From Cristatella mucedo (lineage: Eukaryota; Bryozoa; Phylactolaemata; Cristatellidae), in assembly GCA_009760855.2 (NCBI GenBank), contig WPIO01000144.1, forward strand, positions 269,001 to 285,000: a DNA stretch of 16,000 nt, written 5' to 3'. Below are positions 7,780-16,000 of this stretch, piece by piece (the stretch's first letter is position 1; each line of letters begins with the position of its first letter). The notes beneath the pieces were generated by a model, which searched no databases, was not told the origin of the DNA, and saw only the letters and a list, made by a program, of their open reading frames with translations. A program made the translations under genes and the position numbers.

Positions 7780-7976
7780 CCGTGTGCGTGCACCTCGAAG
7801 AGGAGGAGGAGGACCACGCCATCGTCAAGATGCTTCTGAATGCCCTGAAGTCTGGCGACTTTGGCATGGAGTTTAATTGAGATTTCAAAACAGCTGTATT
7901 TTGGATCAGCCTCCAAAATGGCTTCACAAAGCTTACGCGTTTTCTTAGTATACGGAGCAGCTGGTGTAGTAATCAT
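7740..7976 (-). other. Possible helix-turn-helix scrap (weak)
   Basis: A minus-strand open frame starts at an ATG (7974-7976). It reads YTKKTRKLCEAILEADPKYS, then CFEISIKLHAKVARLQGIQ. The spacing of the acidic-P-K-S element, a short helix and a second helix recalls the N-terminal DNA-binding segment of Tc1/mariner-type transposases. The last third runs into the minisatellite and is meaningless. The opposite strand is also open here, so a chance frame is quite possible. No catalytic DDE domain lies nearby. Confidence 0.25.
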
Positions 7977-8304
7977 ACTGTCGCACGTAAGTGCTACTCG
8001 CGAGAGTGACTAGCATTTACGAACAGCGTTCTCTGCAGAGACGAACGACATTGAGTTGAAGCCGCTTTCAAGCGCCTTATAGAAGCCTTTCCAAGGCTGC
8101 CGCGTGCAAAGGTCAACGTTATTATCTTCGTCGGACCGCCGATACTGAGGAGCGTGGAGCGCGAATAGCTCGCCTAGAATCGCAGCGTGACGAAGAAGGC
8201 TTCGCTGGAACGGCTTCGCTACAGCTGCTTGCTTTGCTTTTCAGACAAGGGCAAGGCCGAAAAACATGGGCAGCTGGGTGAGGTGCCCATAAATAACTGC
8301 CAAA

Positions 8305-8466
8305 ATGCGGATGCAGAGGCATCCCTCAAGGTCCGAGATCTTTCAAGTTCACCTTGACGAATTCAATGAGAACCCGATGGCTCAATTAGCTGAGAAAGCG
8401 AGTATTTCACCAGGAGTTTGCAGAATTTTGAACGTCATTACCAAGGACATGACACAAATTCAATGA
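8305..8466 (+). pseudogene. Possible transposase helix-turn-helix fragment
   Basis: Fifty-three codons from ATG 8305 to TGA 8464-8466 include FQVHLDEFNENP, then MAQLAEKASIS, then PGVCRILNVITKDM. The pattern of 'F...NP', a helix with LA.KA.IS, a turn, and a helix ending R-I-L...KDM is like the HTH found at the N-terminus of invertebrate DDE transposases. The frame stops right after the presumed HTH. The GA repeat starts about 40 bases later, so no catalytic part remains. It may be an old, truncated transposon scrap. The family cannot be named from 53 residues. Confidence 0.4.
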
Positions 8467-8502
8467 AGGGCATTATTTGGCGGCTTCTTTTTCTTCGAGT
8501 GA

Positions 8503-8514
8503 GTGAGAGAGAGA

Positions 8515-8575
<61 letters not shown>
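8503..8575. repeat. (GA)n microsatellite
   Basis: A nearly pure GA run of about 70 bases has two GT interruptions near its start (GTGAGTGAGAGA and GAGTGAGAG). It makes the minus-strand frames at 8460-8790 read as leucine-serine repeats, which I do not count as coding. Confidence 0.97.
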
Positions 8576-8578
<3 letters not shown>

Positions 8579-8850
8579 TGCTGTGCAGCCACAAAGCTAT
8601 AGCATCGTTTCTCTGAACCTTTTTGACAAGGGCGCTTTGGTATGACATCAGAGTGAATACATGCTAGCTTTAATTCACTTGCCTCTCTTTCTGACCACGT
8701 GTGAACTGAAAGTGTTCCAGTTTCAACAGCAAAGCCTTTGCAAGCAACAATGCCAACCTCTATAAACTCCTGGGGTATGCACAATAGCACTTGTTACGCA
8801 AGGACAAAGATGGCGATACGTAGTGTTATCGTTACATCGTTGCAGGCAGG
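8576..8850. other. Short gene-free stretch
   Basis: I see no supported gene. AAGATGGCG at about 8808-8816 resembles a YY1 site or a good start context, but the frame after it closes quickly. Confidence 0.35.
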
Positions 8851-9120
8851 ATGCACTTGAAGCCTGCTCTGCAGCGGCCTCCGCTGCCTCGCCGCTTCCG
8901 CTTGCTTCCGCCGTCTCGCCGCTTCCGCTTCCGCTGGGGAGGAGGAGGAGGAGGAGGAGGAGGAGAGGGAGGAGCAGCCTTTTGCGGTCTCTCGAGTCCC
9001 CTTGTCGTCTGCTGCTGGCGACGAGCCGTCCGCCGACGCCAGCGAGCGGACCCGTCGAAGCGTCTGTCGTTGCTGAAATCGAGGCCAAATCCAGCGACCA
9101 GAGCGTCCCTCACTTTTGAA
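8851..9120. repeat. GC-rich low-complexity block with (GGA)n run
   Basis: The motif TCTCGCCGCTTCCGCTT-like occurs twice in tandem (about 8886-8905 and 8911-8932) and is followed by a run of GGA triplets (about 8937-8966). Both strands have several overlapping open frames (poly-Ser, poly-Gly, poly-Arg or poly-Leu/Pro depending on frame), which signals composition rather than coding. CpG is frequent. Confidence 0.75.
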
Positions 9121-9264
9121 AGCCGCCCGCCAGACATTACTCTGGCCTCTGGCCCCGAGTGCTTTAGCGTGCAGAGCAAAGCGCGACACTTGTTTACTCA
9201 CGTGCTGTCACGTGCTCCTGTTGGGCATTGATTCTCTTGCAGCGCGATGCAATGCGCCTGTCTT

Positions 9265-9440
9265 GAGCCGCGATGGTACACTGGGTAAGGCGGCTGCTTT
9301 TCACGACTTCGTTCCCGAGGTCGTGGGTTCAAATCGTGCGGTGGGCGATCCTTTTTCGCAGCTGCAAGCGGTAGTGGTAGCCGGAAAGGCTCTTCTGTCG
9401 CTATACAAAAGAGGCTTTTAAATCAGCTAGTATTTTTTGA
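9265..9440 (+). mobile_element. tRNA-derived SINE, copy 2
   Basis: It begins GAGCCGCGATGG like copy 1, with an A box TGGTACACTGG (9274-9284, 9 of 11 consensus positions) and a B box GGTTCAAATCG (9326-9336, 10 of 11). The body blocks are GGGCGATCC, CTGCAAGCGGTAGTGGTAGC, AGGCTCTTCTGTCGCTA, AAAAGAGGC and AAATCAGCTAG. A T-run (TTTTTTGA) ends it at about 9440, which could act as a Pol III stop. This is the best-preserved copy and the natural seed for a consensus. I did not identify target-site duplications with confidence. Confidence 0.85.
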
Positions 9441-10230
9441 CAGAGCTGCAGTTCTCTCAAAAGGCGCTATCAATACGACCTACGATTTTATCGAGATTCC
9501 GTCGCAATTGCCGACAATGTCATATTCGGCACAGCGAGCGGACGGTATCAGTGCCCACTTGTCAGAGAAACACTGCTATGATCGTGCAGCCTTCACTAGT
9601 TCAGGTAGCGGTACAACGCGTTCAATGTGCAAAGACCTGAAGCTAGCAACATGCTGACGAGAAAACACAGCGCTCAATATTCCGCACGCAGCGCTAGCAA
9701 CAACTCCGTAGCATTAAAAACATAGCAATAGCCTGCATTGCACGACTGGTGCACCCGGCGACTTGACTTCCTGCTGACTCGCTAACAGGCTCATAGCAAC
9801 TCACGCTCAGCGCTCGATCGTCGACCGGCGCCGCCATTACAATACGTCACCACACGCCAACGGCGCCGCTCTGACAGGTCCGAACAGTCTCCACTCTTTT
9901 TAGTGTCCTAATTCAGTTTCAGCCGCTCGTCCCCTGGGCGCCAGCTTTTTAGAAAAGCAATCGTCATTAGCGTCCGTGCGGCTCCGGATGGCGTCCGGCT
10001 TTTTCCCATCAGCCCGACGCCAAATGAAGGAAGACGGCGACCGCCAGGTCGCCGAAACCATCACTGGCTATCCCAATCGCCGTCAAATTAGCGAGTGTAG
10101 TCGTGCGGATTTCCTCTTTTAATTCTCACTTCCACTCTCGAGCGCCGTCGAGGTCCGCGGGAACCAGACCGGAACAGCCGGCCGCCGCGAAATGACCGCG
10201 ACGCCACGCAATCGGGATAGAGGCATCTTG
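9441..10230. other. Gene-free stretch, CpG-rich from about 9780
   Basis: No domain, RNA gene or repeat match was found. The open frame at 9437-9640 shows nothing recognisable. CpG density rises from about 9780 onward (for example CGATCGTCGACCGGCGCCG at about 9816-9834), suggesting the edge of a CpG-rich, possibly regulatory, domain that continues past the LINE tail at 10231. Confidence 0.45.
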
Positions 10231-10350
10231 TAATAATAATAATAATAATAATAATACACTTGATAAAGCGCCCTCAGAAAACTTAATCTCTCTCTAGGCG
10301 CTTTATATTTGCTGTAAAGTGAAATGCAATTGAATGGTAAGTAAAATCAT
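10231..10350 (-). mobile_element. LINE family 1 tail only, copy F
   Basis: It comprises a TAA tail (10231-10255), the hairpin (10265-10304, stem intact) and about 45 bases of 3' UTR, ending at GTAAGTAAAATCAT where other copies continue. It is severely 5'-truncated. It shares GCTGTAAAGTGAAATGCAA and GGTAAGTAAAATCAT with the copy at 13072, against GCTGCAAAGG... and GGTGAG... in the copies at 2481 and 12293, so F and H form a subfamily. Confidence 0.9.
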
Positions 10351-11132
10351 TGTGGGGTACGGGCTCACAGCTGGTGCACGATGCCAACGCGAGAGTCGGT
10401 CGGGCAGGCGACCAAGATGGCGTTTGAGCGCCGCTGGCTGCCGATATCCCCGCGCGCTATTGGCTCGAGTGCGCGGTCCCACAGGAGGACGCGAAGAGGA
10501 CGCCAGATCGAACGTTCGCTATCGCTGTCGCTGCCGAATGAGGGTCTGTGCATGAGCTAAGCGAATCTCGAGGCGTCGTACCGCGCGGGCAGCATGCTGC
10601 AGCCCGAGAATGCACATCCGCCAGCTGTGACTGAGGCATTTCTGCGCTCTCTCGCGCGCGAGCGAGCGAGCGAGCGAGCCTGCGCGGCGCGCATGATCAT
10701 TGCGGCGCACTCACTCGCCTTTGCCTGACTCTTTGTTTGCGCTAAGCGAGCGGTAGGCGAAAGCGGTAGATGTTTTCTTGGAGAGGTTTCGCGTGCGGCA
10801 GCGCCATGCGCCACGAACACTTTCAGACGGCGCGCGCAGCCGATCGGCAGCGCGAGTTTGGATGTCGATTATGTCCCAACTGGCCGAGCGCTTTCCCAGC
10901 TAGGCGATCGCGGCTTCAGACCTGTGGGATCTCTTTCTTTCGATTCTTTGAGGGAGCCTTTGATGAGCTGCGCGCGCGCATAGCACGGCGTGCGCACGCG
11001 GTCGTCCAGGGAGGACATTCAGTATGCCGGTCGGTCGCCGCCGAGCATCCAAAAGCCTCTCTCTCTCTCTCCGATTAAAACACCTGCCACTGAGAAAGGT
11101 ATAGAGCTAGAATGCACAGTACACGCAACCCT

Positions 11133-11173
<41 letters not shown>

Positions 11174-11730
11174 TGCTCCTGCTGTTGCGGCCTCTCTATT
11201 TCATCGACTCGCAGCCTCGGGTCGCGGCAGTCGCGTGGATGTAAGCGCACGAAACGCCGACATAGCCCGGCGGCCTGGGACCTGGACCGCCGTTCGGTCC
11301 AGGGGGAACCGGCCGTCGGGTCCCGCGGCGGCCGCTTTCGGAGCATCGAGAAAGCTAAGCAGCAGGGAAGCAGCCTTCGAAGGTTCTAGATGCCTCTAGA
11401 GCGCGAGAGCTGGCGCTTTCGCAACTGGCTGGCAAACCGGAAATCGCCTCAGCCGCCTCTCGGCTTTCGCGGACGGAAACGTCCGACCGGCTCGGCTAGG
11501 GCGACGGTGCTGGCGACGGTGCATAGTCTCAACGCAGAGACGCCACGAGAGGTGTCTTGGCCTTGGGTGAGCTTCGTCTTGAGGCATTTCTCTTGCGTCC
11601 GGCTAGATAAACTAACTGAGGCCACGTCCTCGCGAGGGCATATTTTCAGGGGTACTTTAAAGACGTGCGGCGACTCCACGGTCATATTATTTCGTCTGCC
11701 TGCCCGCGTATGCAAAGTCTTCAAGTAACC
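10351..11730. other. CpG-rich region without a supported gene
   Basis: About 1.4 kb has high CpG, a run of GCGA/GAGC repeats (about 10655-10680) and a CCG array. Many overlapping open frames occur on both strands, Arg/Ala/Ser-rich and without domains, as expected of stop-poor GC-rich DNA. Promoter-like words are present: ACCAAGATGGCG (10411-10422) and an inverted CCAAT (CTATTGGC, about 10457-10464). A short frame from that ATG (10417-10560, 47 residues) has a good start context but no recognisable features. A CpG-island promoter for a gene outside the window is possible but unproven. Confidence 0.45.
11131..11174. repeat. (CCG)n trinucleotide repeat
   Basis: About 13 to 14 consecutive CCG (GCC) triplets lie within the CpG-rich region. 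They give poly-Ala, poly-Pro or poly-Arg depending on frame and strand. No frame has surrounding coding support. Confidence 0.95.
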
Positions 11731-12142
11731 GTCGTTAGAGCATTTCGGCTGCCAAGCATGGTCAACGTTATGCGGGTCAGCAATGAGGTTTCGCGACTCG
11801 AGTATGGCGGCAATGAGGAATGAAGAAAAACTCTACAAAAGACAAAATGTCGTACCCATGGCGTCGTTCGTGTACTTCCGTTCATGCACTTCCTACCGTT
11901 CGCGTGCTTCCTCAGCTCCATCCTTCGGCTTTTTGAGACTTGAGCGAAGTTTCTAGTTTAATAGCTGTGATGTACCGTGCACGCCTGTGCGATGGCCCGA
12001 ATGCAGCACACACACCAGCGTTTGGCGAACTGCTGCTCTTAAATTATAGCTGTAATGGTGTTCGTCGTTTTCACGTCTCTGCACCCGGCCCGCCCATCAC
12101 CCAAGCCCGCCCATCACCAGGCTCGATTCAGTTCGTTAAGCT
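11731..12142. other. Gene-free stretch
   Basis: No gene is seen. A 15-bp segment, GCCCGCCCATCACC, is directly duplicated at about 12088-12118. Open frames at 11721-11921 (-) and 11940-12146 (+) have no motif. Confidence 0.45.
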
Positions 12143-12172
12143 ATAATAATAATAATAATATATAATATAATG
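12143..12172. repeat. TAA microsatellite not attached to a LINE tail
   Basis: Repeated TAA and TATAATA units follow one another, but the GCACTTGATAAAGCGCC block that follows every other TAA run here is absent. It may be an independent microsatellite or a LINE tail whose element has decayed. Confidence 0.7.
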
Positions 12173-12292
12173 ATAAGTTGAATTCATAATACTATAGAAA
12201 TGGCTCACCGTTGTTGACCTCTTTCTAGTTTTAACGTTTTGAGCTCAATTGAGTTTCCCTCGATAATCGAGTGAATCGAGTGAGCTGTATCA

Positions 12293-12778
12293 TATAATAA
12301 TAATAACAATAATGCACTTGATAAAGCGCCCTCAGAGAACTCAATCTCTTTCTAGGCGCTTTACATTTGCTGCAAAGGGAAGCGCGATTGAATGGTGAGG
12401 AATATCATGCTTGATATACATGAATAATATGGTTAGGGGTGACATGCACTGGGTCAGCATGCAAATGTGGTTAGGGTCAGCATGCAAATGTGTTTAGCGG
12501 CAGCATGCACACTGTCAGCCCGCATAAGCACGTGAAGGACGAATCACAGGGACCCACTAAATGCTGTCCTAAATAGGTGTGTTTTTAAGTTCTTTTTAAA
12601 TGTGGTCAAGTCAGGGGATGTTCTGACGCAAGTCGGGAGTGGGCTCCACTCTTTGGGAGCATACGAACTAGATGCACGGTCTCCAAAGGATTTGAGGTTT
12701 GTGCGATGTAGTGGTAAACTGTTGGTTCCGAAAAGCGGGTGGTACGATGCTTGGCCAGGTGGGGGAGTAGATCTGGCT
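12293..12778 (-). mobile_element. LINE family 1, copy G, 5'-truncated
   Basis: Read on the minus strand, it has a coding remnant (12544-12776), a 3' UTR, the hairpin (12323-12362, stem intact) and a TAA tail (12294-12313). The 3' UTR contains a 23-bp tandem duplication (12451-12473 and 12474-12496) absent from the copy at 13072. Homology ends at about 12776-12785, after the block that reads ACTCCCCCACCTGGCCAAG on the minus strand. Non-LINE DNA lies beyond. Confidence 0.9.
12544..12776 (-). pseudogene. LINE ORF2 C-terminal remnant, copy G
   Basis: The frame ending in TGA at 12544-12546 contains TNLKSFGDRASSSYAPK, PLPTCVRTSPDLTTF and KKNLKTHLFRTAFSGSL. The conserved W-N-S before LP is changed (EWSPLP). 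Upstream of TNLKS the match moves to another frame, which shows an indel around the SESNSL-equivalent position. The open frame continues to 12882, but its N-terminal third is flanking DNA, not LINE. It is inactive. Confidence 0.85.
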
Positions 12779-13071
12779 CTCCGATTAGTACACGCTAACT
12801 GCTGCTTGATGTCCGCACAGGGTAAGTTCTCTTGTGCGTTCACCAAAGCGGTCCTGGGGCTCCTGCCGCCATCGCCGCTCACGTGCCGGGCTCCTATATC
12901 CCACTTTCGCTACAAACCCCCCCCCCCGCGGCCAAGGACGAGACAGCCGCGCTCGTAGGCCTACGAGCTAAGGGTGAAGTTTGCTTTCGTACAATCGAAA
13001 TTCCGATTCGTCCGGCAGCTACACTTACAGCTGCACTTTGCTCGCGTGCGTTCGCTCCTGCTAGAGTGTCT
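12779..13071. other. Spacer between two LINE copies
   Basis: About 290 bases of non-LINE DNA, moderately GC-rich, include a run of C (about 12917-12927). A CACGTG-like word (CACGTGCC, about 12880) is present. No gene is seen. Confidence 0.45.
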
Positions 13072-13640
13072 TAATAATAATAATAATAATAATAATTCAC
13101 TTGATAAAGCGCCCTCAGAGAACTTAATCTCTCTCTAGGCGCTTTACATTTGCTGTAAAGTGAAATGCAATGGAATGGTAAGTAAAATCATGCTTGAAAA
13201 ACAAACGAAATGAATAATATGGTTAGGGGTGACATGCACAGGGTCAGCATGCAAATGTGGTTAGTGGCAGCATGCATAGTGTCAGCACGCATAAGCACAT
13301 CAAGGACGAATCACAGGGACCCGCTAAATGCTGTCCTAAATAGGTGTGTTTTTAGGTTCCTTTTAAATGTGGTCAGGTCAGGGGATGTTCTGACGCAGGT
13401 CGGGAGGGAGTTCCAGGCTTTGGGAGCATATGAACTAAATGCACGGTCTCCAAAGGATTTAAGGTTTGTATGAGGTATTTCTAGACTGTTGGATTCCGAA
13501 AAGCGGGTGGTACGATGCTTGGCCTGATGGGGTAGTATATCTGACAGATAGGCTGGAGCCATAGAATGAAGGGACCTAAAAGTGAGCGACAAAACCTTGA
13601 AGTCAATCCGTTGCTTAACTGGTAGCCAGTCTTAGCAGCC
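13072..13640 (-). mobile_element. LINE family 1, copy H, best-preserved coding end
   Basis: On the minus strand it has a coding remnant (13311-13631), a full 3' UTR, the hairpin (13106-13145, stem intact) and a TAA tail (13072-13096). It is the cleanest copy of the C-terminal coding region in the window and serves as the reference for the others. Clear homology fades at about 13633-13640. It lies in the same orientation as copy G, about 290 bases away. The two differ in their 3' UTR subfamily markers, so G and H are separate insertions and not a segmental duplication. Confidence 0.92.
13311..13631 (-). pseudogene. LINE ORF2 C-terminal fragment, open, copy H
   Basis: A continuous frame of 106 codons ends at TGA 13311-13313 and is preceded by TAA at 13632-13634. 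It reads DWLPVKQRIDFKVLSL, SMAPAYLSDILPHQAK, SFGDRAFSSYAPKAWNSLP, then SPDLTTFKRNLKTHLF and FSGSL. These are the classical post-RT blocks of CR1/L2 polyproteins. The internal ATG at 13590-13592 is not a real start, since an intact element would extend hundreds of codons further. The lack of internal stops points to a younger insertion than copies A, D and G. Confidence 0.9.
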
Positions 13641-13846
13641 TATAGCTGTTGCTGCCTCTGCGTATGCTCTCCTAGAGTCGAGGCACATACTGATGGAAAG
13701 CATTGTGACTTTATCCTGCTTTCCAACTCGAATGCAGTATTTAAAACTTTAGGTGCGAATGCAATTACTAATACTTAATGCTTGAGTGATCAAGTACCGT
13801 GGTTATCATCCTCCCGAACAGCTGACTGGGGTCTCTCGGGCCCTTA
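13641..13846. other. Short gene-free spacer
   Basis: About 200 bases between a LINE and a SINE. No gene or repeat is recognised. Confidence 0.4.
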
Positions 13847-14025
13847 CTGGGCCGTAACAGCCCAGGAGGTGAGGAGATCATTCTTCGCGAACGAGAGGGG
13901 CTCGTTAGTTCGAATTCTGCGCCGTTCGGCGATTCTTTATTGCCAACAACAAGCGATGGTGATAGCCGATAAGGCTCTTCTGCCGCTACACAAATGAGGC
14001 TGTGAAATTAGCCAAGACTTTTTTG
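13847..14025 (+). mobile_element. tRNA-derived SINE, copy 3, decayed head
   Basis: The B box is AGTTCGAATTC (13907-13917). The body blocks match copies 1 and 2 in order: CGGCGATTCTTTATTGCC, AAGCGATGGTGATAGCCG, AAGGCTCTTCTGCCGCTACA, AATGAGGC, AAATTAGCCA and a terminal CTTTTTTGA. The A-box region is hard to recognise. The upstream limit is uncertain by about 20 bases because copies 1 and 2 begin with GAGCCGCGATGG and this one does not. Confidence 0.75.
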
Positions 14026-14061
14026 AATCCAAATTTAATTACGTCTGTCTCATTCTTCGTC

Positions 14062-14192
14062 TGTCCGTCCGTCCGTCCGTCCGTCCGTCCGTCCGTCCGT
14101 CCGTCCGTCCGTCCGTCCGTCCGTCCGTCCGTCCGTCCGTCCGTCCGTCCGTCCGTCCGTCCGTCCGTCCGTCCGTCTGTCTGTCTGCCTGT
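14062..14192. repeat. (CCGT)n tetranucleotide array
   Basis: About 29 perfect CCGT units (14062-14176) are followed by TCTG units to about 14192. It starts about 40 bases after the SINE copy 3 tail. Both strands are open through it (Val-Arg-Pro-Ser or Thr-Asp-Gly-Arg periods), which is an artefact. Confidence 0.97.
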
Positions 14193-14680
14193 CTGCTGTT
14201 CCGGTTCTCAGTTTGTCGGAACTTAATAGGCGAGCCTTTCGCTGCAGCTCTCTAATCCTGACGACATTCGGTTTGCTCACACGTTGCTGCCACTCGGCAG
14301 CTTGCTCTAGTCCGCTTTAGCTAAAGTATCTAGCCTCGCATTGGCACGGCACTGGCTGGATTTAAAGCTCGCATTCCAGGCTGCAGTAGCGACACCAGAC
14401 AGCACAAACTGCGGTGGGGGTCTCGCCTGGAAATCGCCGGGCACTCTGCTGCCATGGCTTAGACCCTAGCACCGCATTGAGAGAATTCAGGTAGTATATG
14501 GCAGCTGTCAACGACTGCGAGCCGTATAAGTATGGCTCAGCTTTGGGATCCGCTGCTTAGGTCTAGTTCTCTTCACAGGGCGAACCCTCCCTCTGGCCGA
14601 CGCGATCGCATCGCACAATTAAGGCGCAATCATTTATTTTACCCAGACACGTCTCTGTACTTCGTGCGCTCAGCCTTTCA
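14193..14680. other. Gene-free stretch with a TATA-like word
   Basis: No gene is recognised. GCCGTATAAGTATGGC (about 14521-14536) includes a TATAAGTA word. GCTGCC / GGCAGC (about 14285-14300) is a small perfect hairpin. Neither is tied to a transcript by anything visible here. Confidence 0.4.
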
Positions 14681-14682
14681 GC

Positions 14683-16000
<1,318 letters not shown>

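Noticed and set aside
7462-7839. 125-residue Ser/Leu/Tyr/Gly repeat protein
   Set aside because: It is a translation of the 14-bp minisatellite. The unit is not a multiple of three, and all frames are open.
4520-8140. Shared word TTCGTCGGACCG at about 4527 and 8127 as a dispersed repeat
   Set aside because: Similarity does not extend beyond about 14 bases on either side, so chance is sufficient.
8460-8790. Leu/Ser repeat open frames on the minus strand
   Set aside because: They are generated by the (GA)n microsatellite.
8794-9231. Six overlapping open frames, some with poly-Ser or poly-Gly
   Set aside because: Composition effect of the GC-rich block and the GGA run. None has a consistent domain.
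9265-9345. Functional tRNA gene
   Set aside because: A and B boxes are present, but the cloverleaf stems do not pair well and a common non-tRNA body follows, shared with two other copies. It is a SINE head.
11112-11399. Poly-alanine open frame (and poly-proline or poly-arginine in other frames)
   Set aside because: It comes from the CCG array. The flanks have no recognisable domain, and both strands are open.
12293-13640. LINE copies G and H as a segmental duplication
   Set aside because: They carry different subfamily markers and different truncation points, and the flanks are unrelated. They are independent insertions.

Overview
The window looks like intergenic DNA from a repeat-rich invertebrate animal genome. 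The supporting signs are degraded non-LTR (LINE) retrotransposon copies, tRNA-derived SINEs with split Pol III boxes, abundant di-, tri- and tetranucleotide microsatellites, CpG-rich patches beside AT-rich ones, and no operon-like or bacterial coding structure. A tick or other arthropod, or a mollusc, would all fit. The sequence alone does not place it. I found no intact host protein gene, no functional tRNA or rRNA gene, no CRISPR array and no prokaryotic element.

Layout. Positions 1-698 hold the 3' part of a CR1/L2-like LINE (family 1), entering from outside the window. Positions 1929-2066 hold a scrap of the same LINE's tail next to a tRNA-Leu-like unit. Positions 2128-2757 hold an AT-rich block, a decayed LINE coding fragment (+) and an opposing LINE 3' tail (-). 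Positions 3295-4272 hold two more LINE remnants (+). Positions 4745-5029 hold the end of a second, different LINE. Positions 5030-6680 have no gene and include a CpG-rich patch. A tRNA-derived SINE lies at 6682-6850 (-), with sister copies at 9265-9440 (+) and 13847-14025 (+). Positions 7171-8580 hold a decayed LINE tail, a TATA-like motif with a perfect hairpin, a 14-bp minisatellite, two possible transposase-type helix-turn-helix scraps and a GA microsatellite. Positions 8850-11730 are mostly CpG-rich, with a GGA run, a CCG run and one LINE tail. Positions 12293-12778 and 13072-13640 are two 5'-truncated LINE copies (-). From 14062 onward the window is dominated by simple repeats: a CCGT array and then about 1.3 kb of almost pure C/T that runs off the end.

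How the pieces relate. LINE family 1 supplies at least eight copies or scraps, six of them on the minus strand. Each ends in a (TTA)n tail just beyond a hairpin whose 8-bp stem is AAAGCGCC/GGCGCTTT. The three-copy SINE has its own 3' region, unlike the LINE tail, so LINE family 1 is not its obvious mobilising partner. The strongest candidates for something undescribed are this SINE family, the tail structure of LINE family 1, and the tRNA-Leu-like unit. These are repeat-biology findings rather than a new cellular system.
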